In this document: piece by piece, positions 8,069 to 15,779 of the stretch
How the letters are laid out: each line of letters opens with the position of its first letter
Numbering within the stretch: position 1 is the first letter of the stretch
Assembly (NCBI RefSeq): GCF_900155395.1
Contig: NZ_LT699722.1
Span: 1 to 32,308, forward strand
Length of the DNA stretch: 32,308 nt
From: Merdibacter massiliensis
Lineage (GTDB): Bacteria > Bacillota_I > Bacilli_A > Erysipelotrichales > Erysipelotrichaceae
Reading direction: 5' to 3'
Made by a program: the position numbers and the translations under genes
Notes under the pieces: model-generated
What the model saw: only the letters and a program-made list of their open reading frames with translations
What the model was told of the DNA's origin: nothing
The model's database searches: none

Positions 8069-8293
8069 TGACTTCCTCCCATGAAATCATATGCAAAGAA
8101 TCGACAAGAGATGACATTCCAACATCTTCCTATAATAAAAAGGTCATAAACAGGAATCCCATTCATGACATAAATAGATATTTAACTAAATACTAAACAA
8201 CCTCTACATGATTGATTATAACTTCTCTAAGGTCATATGATATAAAAATACGATTTTTAAGATCATAAAGTTCATATTCAAACAAAAACAATA
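8069..8293. other. AT-rich intergenic region at the distal end of the CRISPR array
   Basis: This stretch holds the upstream region of the hydrolase operon and the trailer of the array. No ORF with a ribosome binding site is seen. A short repeat-like string (TTCAAACAAAAACAATA, 8278-8294) lies directly beside the last repeat and could be a decayed remnant, but AT-richness makes chance likely. No clear terminator for the array is visible. Confidence 0.4.
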
Positions 8294-9444
8294 GTTCAAA
8301 AATACAATAAAATACAATCCTTAAGAACGACGATCATCATAAATCGTTGTATCGCTTGGTTCAAAAAAAACAATAAAATACAATCCTTAAGAACCGATAA
8401 AATGTATTATGTAATATATGTGAGGTTCAAAAAATACAATAAAATACAATCCTTAAGAACACTCGTTGTAAATCCTTTACCAATGCGCTGTTCAAAAAAT
8501 ACAATAAAATACAATCCTTAAGAACGTGTGTTCTCTACTTTTTTAGGTTCTGCTAGTTCAAAAAATACAATAAAATACAATCCTTAAGAACAACGAATCA
8601 ACAAACAAAATCGAAAACAACGTTCAAAAAATACAATAAAATACAATCCTTAAGAACAACCCGTCATAGTTTTTAGCTCCGTTGAAGTTCAAAAAATACA
8701 ATAAAATACAATCCTTAAGAACTGATGGTCAACAGCGCTCAAACGCACTGGCGTTCAAAAAATACAATAAAATACAATCCTTAAGAACTCTTGGCAATGT
8801 ACTTAAATAAAAAACGCGTTCAAAAAATACAATAAAATACAATCCTTAAGAACCACAGTGGAGAAAGCAACAGTTTCGAGCAGTTCAAAAAATACAATAA
8901 AATACAATCCTTAAGAACTGTTTTGTGGAAGATTCCGACGTGCTTGTTGTTCAAAAAATACAATAAAATACAATCCTTAAGAACTAGACGCTTTACGCTG
9001 ATAATGCACTCATGTTCAAAAAATACAATAAAATACAATCCTTAAGAACCAGCACCACGTATAAATCTATGATATCTGTCGTTCAAAAAATACAATAAAA
9101 TACAATCCTTAAGAACAGCATATCAATTTGCTACAACTACCGTTGTGTTCAAAAAATACAATAAAATACAATCCTTAAGAACACTCTGCTTTCAAACCAA
9201 CGTCTGTACAATGTTCAAAAAATACAATAAAATACAATCCTTAAGAACGTAAACTGTTTTTTTAAAAAAAGAGGAATTGTTCAAAAAATACAATAAAATA
9301 CAATCCTTAAGAACCATGCCCAACCTATTATATTACAGGCGAAGTTCAAAAAATACAATAAAATACAATCCTTAAGAACGATAACTACACAACAAATACC
9401 GTTCAACCGTTCAAAAAATACAATAAAATACAATCCTTAAGAAC
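8294..9444 (-). CRISPR. Type II-A CRISPR array, 18 repeats and 17 spacers
   Basis: Repeats of 36 bp start at 8294 (35 bp), 8359, 8425, 8490, 8556, 8622, 8687, 8753, 8818, 8883, 8949, 9014, 9081, 9147, 9213, 9279, 9344 and 9409. Spacer lengths from low to high coordinate are 30,30,29,30,30,29,30,29,29,30,29,31,30,30,30,29,29. In crRNA sense (minus) the repeat starts GTTCTTAAGGATTG and ends TTTTTTGAAC. The two repeats at the 8294 end are altered (one A deleted; one T changed to A), while those next to csn2 are perfect, so the leader end is at 9444 and transcription runs on the minus strand like the cas genes. This agrees with the anti-repeat at 11641-11676. Spacer targets are unknown. Confidence 0.99.
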
Positions 9445-9454
9445 CGTCATTAGA

Positions 9455-9463
9455 ATTATAACA
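9455..9463 (-). promoter_or_regulatory. Extended -10 promoter for the CRISPR array
   Basis: On the minus strand TGT directly precedes a perfect TATAAT (9455-9460), between the csn2 stop and the first repeat. The predicted transcription start is near 9448, about 4 nt before the repeat. No -35 box is seen at 16-18 bp. The gap between csn2 and the array is only 29 bp, so this is nearly the whole leader. Confidence 0.6.
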
Positions 9464-9473
9464 TAAAAAGCTT

Positions 9474-10358
9474 TTATTTATCGGTTATTTGAGTATTATC
9501 TTTGTCAAACATTAAATAAAAAGTAGTTGTATGATCATGTAATTGTGTATAATATTCCATTATTTTTTCATTTTGTAACTCAATATATTGCTGTACGAAT
9601 GGGGTAAACATATAAGAAATGAAAGGAAATTCAGATAATTCATAATGAATGCATTCCAAAAAATCTTTATTTGACATAGAAATAAGTGAACATGATTCTA
9701 GTTCATCATAGTTACCCTTTTCAAAGCAATTATCTATTATAAACAACAATCCATCTTTAGCATATTCTTTCATCCACTCTAATACCTTTTGTGTAACAGG
9801 AAAATCGATATAAATCAAACTATTCTTTTCTCTATTTAAATATATCAGCAAATTATACAGTGCCATATAGAAAGTATCTGCTGTTTTTGTATCAATATCA
9901 ATTGACAGCATTTCAACTAGTTTACTGATATCAAAATCGATAGAGTTAATATCTATAAAATCATTTGTATATTTTGACAGCAATTGTTTTAATTTGATCA
10001 TACCTAAATCAGTTAATAAGTCATGCATATCTTCGCGAATGCGATCTATAGAAGTAAAGTATTCCATATTACTTTCTATGATCTTTGTGAATTCTGTATT
10101 TAATAAAGACTTTGCGCTGAAATGGAAATTCTGCTCAATGCTTGTTTTAGCATATGGAAGATAAATGAATTCTAATTCATCATACAGAATCTGTACACCA
10201 TCATCATTAAAGACTTTGCAAGCATTCTTTTTCTTTTTCCCAAAATAATTAGACAAACAACTAATAAAGTTTTCTTTATATTCATTGTCAACTAAGAAAT
10301 TCAAGTTTCTTTTTGTCGGAAAACAATAAGTTTCTTCTTCATATATCACTTTCATCAT
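9474..10358 (-). CDS. csn2: Csn2-like adaptation protein of type II-A CRISPR
   Basis: Csn2 forms DNA-encircling rings and takes part in spacer acquisition with Cas1, Cas2 and Cas9. This 294-residue protein lies in the csn2 position, after cas2 and before the array. It has an acidic, alpha-helical composition and a segment SLIYIDFPV then DGLLFIIDN resembling the beta-strands of the Csn2 core. The length lies between the short (about 220) and long (about 315-350) Csn2 families, and I see no strong match to either, so the call leans on context. GGAGGG precedes two tandem ATGs (10358, 10355); the second has better spacing. It overlaps the end of cas2 by about 20 bases. Confidence 0.75.
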   Translation of the reverse strand: MMKVIYEEETYCFPTKRNLNFLVDNEYKENFISCLSNYFGKKKKNACKVFNDDGVQILYDELEFIYLPYAKTSIEQNFHFSAKSLLNTEFTKIIESNMEYFTSIDRIREDMHDLLTDLGMIKLKQLLSKYTNDFIDINSIDFDISKLVEMLSIDIDTKTADTFYMALYNLLIYLNREKNSLIYIDFPVTQKVLEWMKEYAKDGLLFIIDNCFEKGNYDELESCSLISMSNKDFLECIHYELSEFPFISYMFTPFVQQYIELQNEKIMEYYTQLHDHTTTFYLMFDKDNTQITDK

Positions 10359-10674
10359 TCAACCCTCCAATCATGAATGTTAAGCTAGTTGTTGTAATTT
10401 GTTCTTGCAAAGAATAACTTCCATTTATATTCGATATATTTTGAAATTGTCGTTCTGTTACGATTAAAAAACGAATATCACCTTGTGGCGGTGCATGAAT
10501 AATTAAACGCCGTTCAGCAGTATGAACAGAATCACTATTGATACATAGTTTCGAATAAACGGAATATTGTAAACGAATAAATCCTTCACTTTTCAGATAC
10601 TTTATAAAATCCCGATACCATTTTAAATGAAGCTTTGTTTCTGTCGGTAAATCAAAAAGGACAATCAATCGCAT
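10339..10674 (-). CDS. cas2: CRISPR-associated endonuclease Cas2
   Basis: Cas2 bridges two Cas1 dimers in the spacer integration complex. From ATG 10674 the protein has 111 residues, the normal length, and starts MRLIVLFDLPTET like other type II Cas2 proteins, with the conserved aspartate at residue 8. It keeps the LQYSVYSK segment and the RFLIVTERQF strand. This start lies 4 nt after the cas1 stop, with GGAGAAG 8-12 nt upstream, inside the cas1 end; the longer frame to 10740 adds 22 residues without homology or a ribosome binding site. It overlaps csn2 at its 3' end. Confidence 0.95.
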   Translation of the reverse strand: MRLIVLFDLPTETKLHLKWYRDFIKYLKSEGFIRLQYSVYSKLCINSDSVHTAERRLIIHAPPQGDIRFLIVTERQFQNISNINGSYSLQEQITTTSLTFMIGGLNDESDI

Positions 10675-10678
10675 AAAT

Positions 10679-11581
10679 CTATTCTTCTCCATATAATTGA
10701 ATACCTTGTTTAAGGTCCATTGTAAGAAATGCCTCTTCACCTGTATTTAAATAAGCGATATATGTATCAATAATTCTTTCAATTGCCATATTTAAGCGAA
10801 GCCATTTACCGTCTACGAAAATCTTTGCTAATGGTAAGTGAATCAATTCTTTTTTATGTTTTACTGTAAATACATCTTTGATATATAAATATACCCATGC
10901 ATCTACAATTACTCGAAATGGTTCTATAAAATCATATGTTAAGTTAAAAGGATTTGACTCTCCCATATGGTGAATACCTAATTGTGTTAACATCCCTCTA
11001 GCTGCAATACATTTCGATATATAGCTGGCAATGATTTTATAGCCGTAATTTAATGCATAATTAGTAGCTGTCTGTTCTTCTCTAGTAAATTCTTTTCCAA
11101 ACAAAATAGAGAAATATAAGCGAGCACTGACTGCTTCACGATTAGTTTGATCATCATTATACACATTTTCTCTGTATTTTTTTAACATGATACTATTTTC
11201 ATCTTGAATATTCAGAAGCTGCAAGATATCGATTTCAGATTGGATCTTTTGTTCTATTATTTTTTTCCATAGATGTTTTTTTCTTGTAACTTTCCATTGT
11301 ATCTGTTTATTTAACTGTTTAAACACTAAAGAATGGGTGTTATATGGTTGAAAAATGCCAATTGGATCATTCTTGGAATCACAGATGATCACATTAATAT
11401 TTTTTTCTATTAGTTTTGCTAATAATGGAATAGTAATCGTTGTTTTGTCATGTGAAAAAATGACTGTATTGATGTCATTTAATGGAATATTTTGATAGTT
11501 ATGATCTACAGTTATTTTCATTCTATTTAATGTTAATGAGACAATACACTCAGAACCGATAATGACGGTTTTCCAGCCCAT
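10679..11581 (-). CDS. cas1: CRISPR-associated endonuclease/integrase Cas1
   Basis: Cas1 catalyses spacer integration. From ATG 11581 the protein has 300 residues and starts MGWKTVIIGSECIVSL, as in type II Cas1 proteins. It shows the conserved E..Y.S.LFGKEFTR region, NYGYKIIASYISKCIAARG, the H in LGIHHMGESNPFNLTYDFIEPFR with its acidic metal ligands, and the D in VVDAWVY. The frame extends to a GTG at 11605, which would place the start inside the tracrRNA terminator; the ATG is preferred by homology. No Shine-Dalgarno precedes the ATG, which is unusual for this window. cas2 follows 4 nt after its stop. Confidence 0.95.
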   Translation of the reverse strand: MGWKTVIIGSECIVSLTLNRMKITVDHNYQNIPLNDINTVIFSHDKTTITIPLLAKLIEKNINVIICDSKNDPIGIFQPYNTHSLVFKQLNKQIQWKVTRKKHLWKKIIEQKIQSEIDILQLLNIQDENSIMLKKYRENVYNDDQTNREAVSARLYFSILFGKEFTREEQTATNYALNYGYKIIASYISKCIAARGMLTQLGIHHMGESNPFNLTYDFIEPFRVIVDAWVYLYIKDVFTVKHKKELIHLPLAKIFVDGKWLRLNMAIERIIDTYIAYLNTGEEAFLTMDLKQGIQLYGEE

Positions 11582-11591
11582 ATTGACTATG

Positions 11592-11616
11592 AAAAAGGCA
11601 GCCACAATTAGCTGCC
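11592..11616 (-). terminator. tracrRNA terminator, just upstream of cas1
   Basis: A 6-bp GC-rich stem GGCAGC/GCTGCC with an 8-nt loop (11597-11616) is followed by TTTTT on the minus strand. The T run ends 10 nt before the cas1 ATG, so cas1-cas2-csn2 expression from upstream needs read-through. Confidence 0.85.
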
Positions 11617-11676
11617 TCTGATAGTCTACGAATCAATCTTATTCTTCCAGATTGTATTCTATTGTATTTTTTGACA
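11592..11676 (-). ncRNA. tracrRNA of the type II-A system
   Basis: On the minus strand 11676-11641 matches the antisense of the CRISPR repeat at about 29 of 36 positions. It pairs with the crRNA repeat as a 6-bp lower stem (GUUCUU with AAGAAU, one G-U), a 3x3 internal loop (AAG against UGG) and a long upper stem starting GAUUGUAUU. The tail AAGAUUGAUUCGUAGACUAUC is laid out like the nexus region of known tracrRNAs, and a terminator hairpin GGCAGC/GCTGCC with T5 closes it at 11592. The anti-repeat begins 4 nt after the cas9 stop codon. Predicted length is about 85 nt. The pairing fixes array transcription to the minus strand. Confidence 0.92.
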
Positions 11677-11679
11677 ATA

Positions 11680-14600
11680 TTATTCTACCATGGATTTACA
11701 TATTTTCCAAGAGAAAGCTTCTTTTTTAATTTTTGAATATTTTTGTACAGCTCCTTTCGGACCATCGATCAGTAGAGTGCCTTTTTCATTATACGCATAT
11801 CGAATTCCCAGTATGCTGCTTTTGATTTTGATATAACGTGCTTCCTCTCCTATTGCACTTGCAGTTGGACAAAATTGACCAAATATCATTGGCCATGTAC
11901 ATGGGCGATTGACGACCAGATTTAAAAAAGCCGCTTTTTCTAAAAAAGTTTGGAAGTTTGTTTCTTTTTCAAGAAATTGTACGATGCCTTTATAATAGCG
12001 CTCTTTCTGCTGTACCTCCATCAAATTGTCCACACAGAAATTGATCATTTCATGAATGTCTACATCTTGAAATTTCTTTTGTCCGGATGGATGTATATGC
12101 GCTAGTTTAAAATCAAAGTGAATCGAGAGTGCTTTGCGGAAGAACGCCACCTGTTCATAAATTGCATTGTAGCTGAATTGATAAATGTGTTTCAATTCTA
12201 ACTTTTTCTTTGCTATCGATCCAATATTAAATTTCTGTATGACTTGATTTTGGGTATCGTAAATCAGATCATTTTTAAATGCACGGATACAGAAATAATA
12301 TTCTTTCAGGTTTCCATTTTCATCTAACAAATCAGTTTCTTTATAGTAATCCCGAATCAACCGAATATATTTTTCTTTATCAATCGTACCATCGCTGTGA
12401 ATGATGACTTTCGGTATATGAATTGCTACATGTTTCTTTTTCCCTTTTTTTGTCGTGTATTTATAAAAATCAACTGCTGCACAATTAATAGAGGAAAAAG
12501 CATGAACGGCATTATTCACTCCTAAAATGCTCAATGGAGAACGTGGATCTATATCGGATGGTTTTAAGATCGTTGCATTGAAAAATTCCCCTTTATAATT
12601 TTTTTCTGCTTTGATCGAATACAACGGTGTCGTTGACTTGATCTGGGATACCAGAGAATCTGGATGTGCAGGATAATCACCATACGTCTTCCAATAAGCA
12701 ATCTCAATAAATGTATTCAATTTGGACTGCTCGCTTTTTTCTTTCTGTTTTGGATCCGACTCCGCCTGCATCATCTGAAGAAAGTTTTGATAGTTTTTCT
12801 GATTTCCCCGTTGATCATAATTTGGATAGTATGTAGACAATACTTGATCAGCAATGCTTACAATAGCAGCGTCATGTGCATGATGCTGGCTGCCAATGTC
12901 ACGATTTTTCTTAAAGCGCAATGCCTGACGGTACACAGAAGTAAATGCAGAACGCAAAGACACGATATGTGTCGGATAATCATTCACTGCATTATATGCA
13001 CGTAATATTGCCATAAGTTCGCGAATGATATAGCGTGTATCTACTAAATTACGGTTGATAAAGCCGAAAACTTCTTCACTAGAAGATAGCATCAGTTGTT
13101 TTACTTTCTTTTCCGATATCATTCGTAAATCGAACAACTCATTTACGCGGCGAATAAAGTCGCTGGAAGTAATCACTTTACCTGCTTTATTTTTAACTAG
13201 ATCTTGTTCGATATACTCCAATGGTACACGATCTCCTTTTGCACTATTGTATACCTTATGGATCAATATCATATTATCCATTGAATTATCGCCAAAACCT
13301 CTAGGCAATACATGATCCATTTCATAATCCTGTAAATGATGCAAATCAATTGGATCGCCGGAAATCATATCCAGCCCGTTTTGTCGAATATACAATTCAA
13401 TTTTTCTTTTATTCGAAGAAAGATAAGAACTTACTTCTTCCCAATCTTCTATTGCGTGTGCATATAATTTTTTTCCTGGCTGCTTCAATTGTTCTTCTAA
13501 ATAATGATAACAACGTTTCATTTCATCAAAATGTTTTGCAGGCACTTCTCCTTGACGAGAACTGTCTTTCAGATCTCTTGCGGTTTCTATTACTACACGG
13601 GCAGGCACACCATATGTATGAATAATTTCCTCATATAACTTGAAACATTCATTTAATGCACGAATGACTGGGCGGGAAATAGGAATAAACGGTTTTCCGT
13701 TTTCAATCAATAAATCAATAGAAAGGTGCGGATTCTTATTTAACTTCTCCATATATTTATTTGCAGCAAAGTTCAAAGGTTTGCCGTCTTGATCTTTGGC
13801 TTGAGAAATCAAGGTCATCTGTTCATTGGTGTATTCCGCACAATTATCATTAAACAACGCATCGATCAAACATTGTCCGCCCTCATTTATTGGTGTCTCC
13901 AATAAGAATTTCTTAGAAAAAGCATAGAAACCATTTGATTTCAACTTACTTAATTTTTTCGCACTTCTTTCATCAAAACCCATTTCTTGCTGGAAGTAAA
14001 TTGACTTAGAAGTTTCTTCGTCAAACAGATTAATATTTAAAATGATATTCTCTAACTGCTCGATTCGTTCACTCTTTTCAAATAATTCTGTAATCGAAGT
14101 AATGGCTAACTGTGGCAATATTGAACAGATAGAATGATATAAAGTATAACATGAGCGGAATTTTTGACTTCCGCTGTTCTTTCTTGTTCCAAATGTTTTT
14201 AACCCAAGAAGAGCAGCCACCTCTTGATAGTTTACCTTGGTATTTTTTAAAAACAACTGATCAAATATCAATAACTTGTCTTCCAGCGTTAAATAGTAAC
14301 GATTTTCATTTTTATCCACTGCCTGCAGAACGTTCAGCTCATTTAATATATGAAAAGTCTCAGCAATAAAAGACCCTTTAGGAAGAGCAAATTCCTTCGG
14401 CAAATAAGTACAGTGCGATATCATTGCAAGCTTCCAGCGGCGGATACTTTCATATTCATCAACTGCATCTTTACATGAATAAGCATAACTATAACGAAAA
14501 TTCCCTTTTTTTACCAGCCAGGCATTTTTTGCATTTTCTGATAACGGACCGATAAAGTATGGTATACGAGCCTGCATGATGGTGATACAGACTTCAATAA

Positions 14601-15660
14601 AAGAATCCGTCAGTATCGTTGGGTAATAGCTCTGCTGCTTTCTTAGAATAGCACGTGCTTCTTTTACATATAAACCATTTGGATATTTGTTTTCAATATT
14701 TTTAATTACCCTTAACTTTTTCCCTGGTGAAGATACCTTCATCTTGCTTTGAATTGATTTCACAGCTTCTTTATAAGCAGCTGCATCGCTTTGCTCTAAA
14801 GCATAGATTTCTTTCACATGATTTAATTTATCGACATCCAGTTCACAAATATATTGATATTGTTGCAATACTTTTGATACTTCGATCATATCGTGCAATT
14901 CAATCACGCACTCTAAAAAATCGTTTGTCTCCTCTTTTTTTATTAAAGTTAAAATATCCACATTTCCTGATGTATCTTCTAATGCAACAGACTCACTGAT
15001 TTTGGAAAGATTTGCCTTATAGCCCGATAGCAAATACAACAATTGCTCTAAAGCTTCCTCATCTAGATTTTCTTCGTTTAATAACTGTTTTATTTCTTTC
15101 TTTGGGATTTTTCCATCTGTAAACAAGCGTTGCAAGATCTTCTCTTCAAATGCTTTCTGATTTTCAATCTCCACATAAGCAGAAACTGCATCATAGAAAC
15201 GTTCTTTAAACAAAGCAAATGTAATACCATCTTGAGAGTCAAAATTAACATTCTCCATTAAAAAATGACCGCGCGTACCGCAAATATTGTAAAGTGCTAA
15301 TAGCAATTCACGAAAAGACACTTGTTCCTGCAAAGCACGTTTGCGAAGATGATAGATCGTCTCATCTTTAGGCCTTGTTATCGTTGAGGTATCAGTTGTA
15401 AAGCTTAGAAACCCTGGTTGCATGATTTCTTCTTTCATTATGACATGAAAGTCAACAAATGCTTTTTTTAATTGTTCCTTTCTCCATTTTTTGCGTCGCA
15501 AAGTTCTTCTTGCCTGTCGATTGTTCCTGGCATCAGCAGCAGGTTTTGCCTCTTCAAATAAATGGACTCCCAAATCAACTAAATGATTGGTCTTCGTATC
15601 AATCACGCTCCAACCAATCGAAGTAATTCCGATGTCCATCCCCAATGTAAATTGATCCAT
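11680..15660 (-). CDS. cas9: CRISPR-associated endonuclease Cas9, type II-A
   Basis: Cas9 is the RNA-guided nuclease of the system. The 1326-residue protein is in the type II-A size range. RuvC-I: GMDIGITSIGWSVID with D9. Arginine-rich bridge helix: about residues 43-65 (ARNNRQARRTLRRKKWRKEQ). RuvC-II: VVIETARDL with E692. HNH: YEMDHVLPRGFGDNSMDN with H783, N796 and N805 in NSAKGD. RuvC-III: GSQHHAHDAAIV with H927 and D930. All catalytic residues are present, so the enzyme should be active on both strands. A PAM-interacting region follows to the C-terminus (KICKSMVE). AAAGGGGAGGAAG precedes the ATG, and an extended -10 box is at 15691-15699. The tracrRNA anti-repeat begins 4 nt after the stop. 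Confidence 0.99.
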   Translation of the reverse strand: MDQFTLGMDIGITSIGWSVIDTKTNHLVDLGVHLFEEAKPAADARNNRQARRTLRRKKWRKEQLKKAFVDFHVIMKEEIMQPGFLSFTTDTSTITRPKDETIYHLRKRALQEQVSFRELLLALYNICGTRGHFLMENVNFDSQDGITFALFKERFYDAVSAYVEIENQKAFEEKILQRLFTDGKIPKKEIKQLLNEENLDEEALEQLLYLLSGYKANLSKISESVALEDTSGNVDILTLIKKEETNDFLECVIELHDMIEVSKVLQQYQYICELDVDKLNHVKEIYALEQSDAAAYKEAVKSIQSKMKVSSPGKKLRVIKNIENKYPNGLYVKEARAILRKQQSYYPTILTDSFIEVCITIMQARIPYFIGPLSENAKNAWLVKKGNFRYSYAYSCKDAVDEYESIRRWKLAMISHCTYLPKEFALPKGSFIAETFHILNELNVLQAVDKNENRYYLTLEDKLLIFDQLFLKNTKVNYQEVAALLGLKTFGTRKNSGSQKFRSCYTLYHSICSILPQLAITSITELFEKSERIEQLENIILNINLFDEETSKSIYFQQEMGFDERSAKKLSKLKSNGFYAFSKKFLLETPINEGGQCLIDALFNDNCAEYTNEQMTLISQAKDQDGKPLNFAANKYMEKLNKNPHLSIDLLIENGKPFIPISRPVIRALNECFKLYEEIIHTYGVPARVVIETARDLKDSSRQGEVPAKHFDEMKRCYHYLEEQLKQPGKKLYAHAIEDWEEVSSYLSSNKRKIELYIRQNGLDMISGDPIDLHHLQDYEMDHVLPRGFGDNSMDNMILIHKVYNSAKGDRVPLEYIEQDLVKNKAGKVITSSDFIRRVNELFDLRMISEKKVKQLMLSSSEEVFGFINRNLVDTRYIIRELMAILRAYNAVNDYPTHIVSLRSAFTSVYRQALRFKKNRDIGSQHHAHDAAIVSIADQVLSTYYPNYDQRGNQKNYQNFLQMMQAESDPKQKEKSEQSKLNTFIEIAYWKTYGDYPAHPDSLVSQIKSTTPLYSIKAEKNYKGEFFNATILKPSDIDPRSPLSILGVNNAVHAFSSINCAAVDFYKYTTKKGKKKHVAIHIPKVIIHSDGTIDKEKYIRLIRDYYKETDLLDENGNLKEYYFCIRAFKNDLIYDTQNQVIQKFNIGSIAKKKLELKHIYQFSYNAIYEQVAFFRKALSIHFDFKLAHIHPSGQKKFQDVDIHEMINFCVDNLMEVQQKERYYKGIVQFLEKETNFQTFLEKAAFLNLVVNRPCTWPMIFGQFCPTASAIGEEARYIKIKSSILGIRYAYNEKGTLLIDGPKGAVQKYSKIKKEAFSWKICKSMVE
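11682..11710 (-). promoter_or_regulatory. Candidate tracrRNA promoter inside the 3' end of cas9
   Basis: On the minus strand TTGGAA (11705-11710) and TAGAAT (11682-11687) are separated by exactly 17 bp. The predicted start is near 11675, the first base of the anti-repeat. The boxes overlap the last codons and stop codon of cas9. Confidence 0.5.
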
Positions 15661-15690
15661 TTCTTCCTCCCCTTTACATTCTTTTCTTTT

Positions 15691-15699
15691 ATTATATCA
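15691..15699 (-). promoter_or_regulatory. Extended -10 promoter of cas9
   Basis: TGA followed by a perfect TATAAT on the minus strand, about 30 nt before the cas9 ATG. No strong -35 is seen. It lies about 30 bp downstream of the repeat-like element at 15728-15759. Confidence 0.6.
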
Positions 15700-15727
15700 G
15701 ATGTAACCGGATACAAAAGGTTTTGAT

Positions 15728-15759
15728 TTCAAAATATAAAAAGCAATCTCTTAAAGAAC
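15728..15759. repeat. Degenerate CRISPR-repeat-like sequence upstream of cas9
   Basis: Read on the minus strand it begins GTTCTTTAAGAGATTG, which is the first 14 repeat bases in order with two single-base insertions, and it ends TTTTGAA like the repeat. The middle is shorter by about four bases. It overlaps the terminator of the sensor kinase gene, so part of the likeness (T run, hairpin arm) could be convergence. Confidence 0.4.
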
Positions 15760-15771
15760 CAAGGATTGCTT
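15732..15771 (-). terminator. Terminator of the two-component operon
   Basis: An 8-bp stem AAGCAATC/GATTGCTT (15741-15748 and 15764-15771) with a 15-nt loop is followed by a T-rich run on the minus strand. It lies 9 bp after the kinase stop codon and separates the kinase from cas9. Confidence 0.65.
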
Positions 15772-15779
15772 GTTTTCAG

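Noticed and set aside
8277-8293. Extra partial repeat before the first repeat (TTCAAACAAAAACAATA)
   Set aside because: Too short and AT-rich to separate from chance, and it abuts the next repeat without a spacer.
8820-9038. A 72-codon minus-strand frame inside the CRISPR array
   Set aside because: It is repeats and spacers read through; the same peptide recurs with the 66-bp period and there is no ribosome binding site.
8294-9444. Array transcribed on the plus strand, since the repeat ends (GTTC...GAAC) look alike both ways
   Set aside because: The anti-repeat with its terminator lies on the minus strand, the degenerate repeats are at the 8294 end, and a promoter faces the array from the csn2 side.
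9466-9475. AAAAGCTTTT palindrome after csn2 as a terminator
   Set aside because: No GC content in the stem and no T run beyond it; it would be a very weak hairpin.
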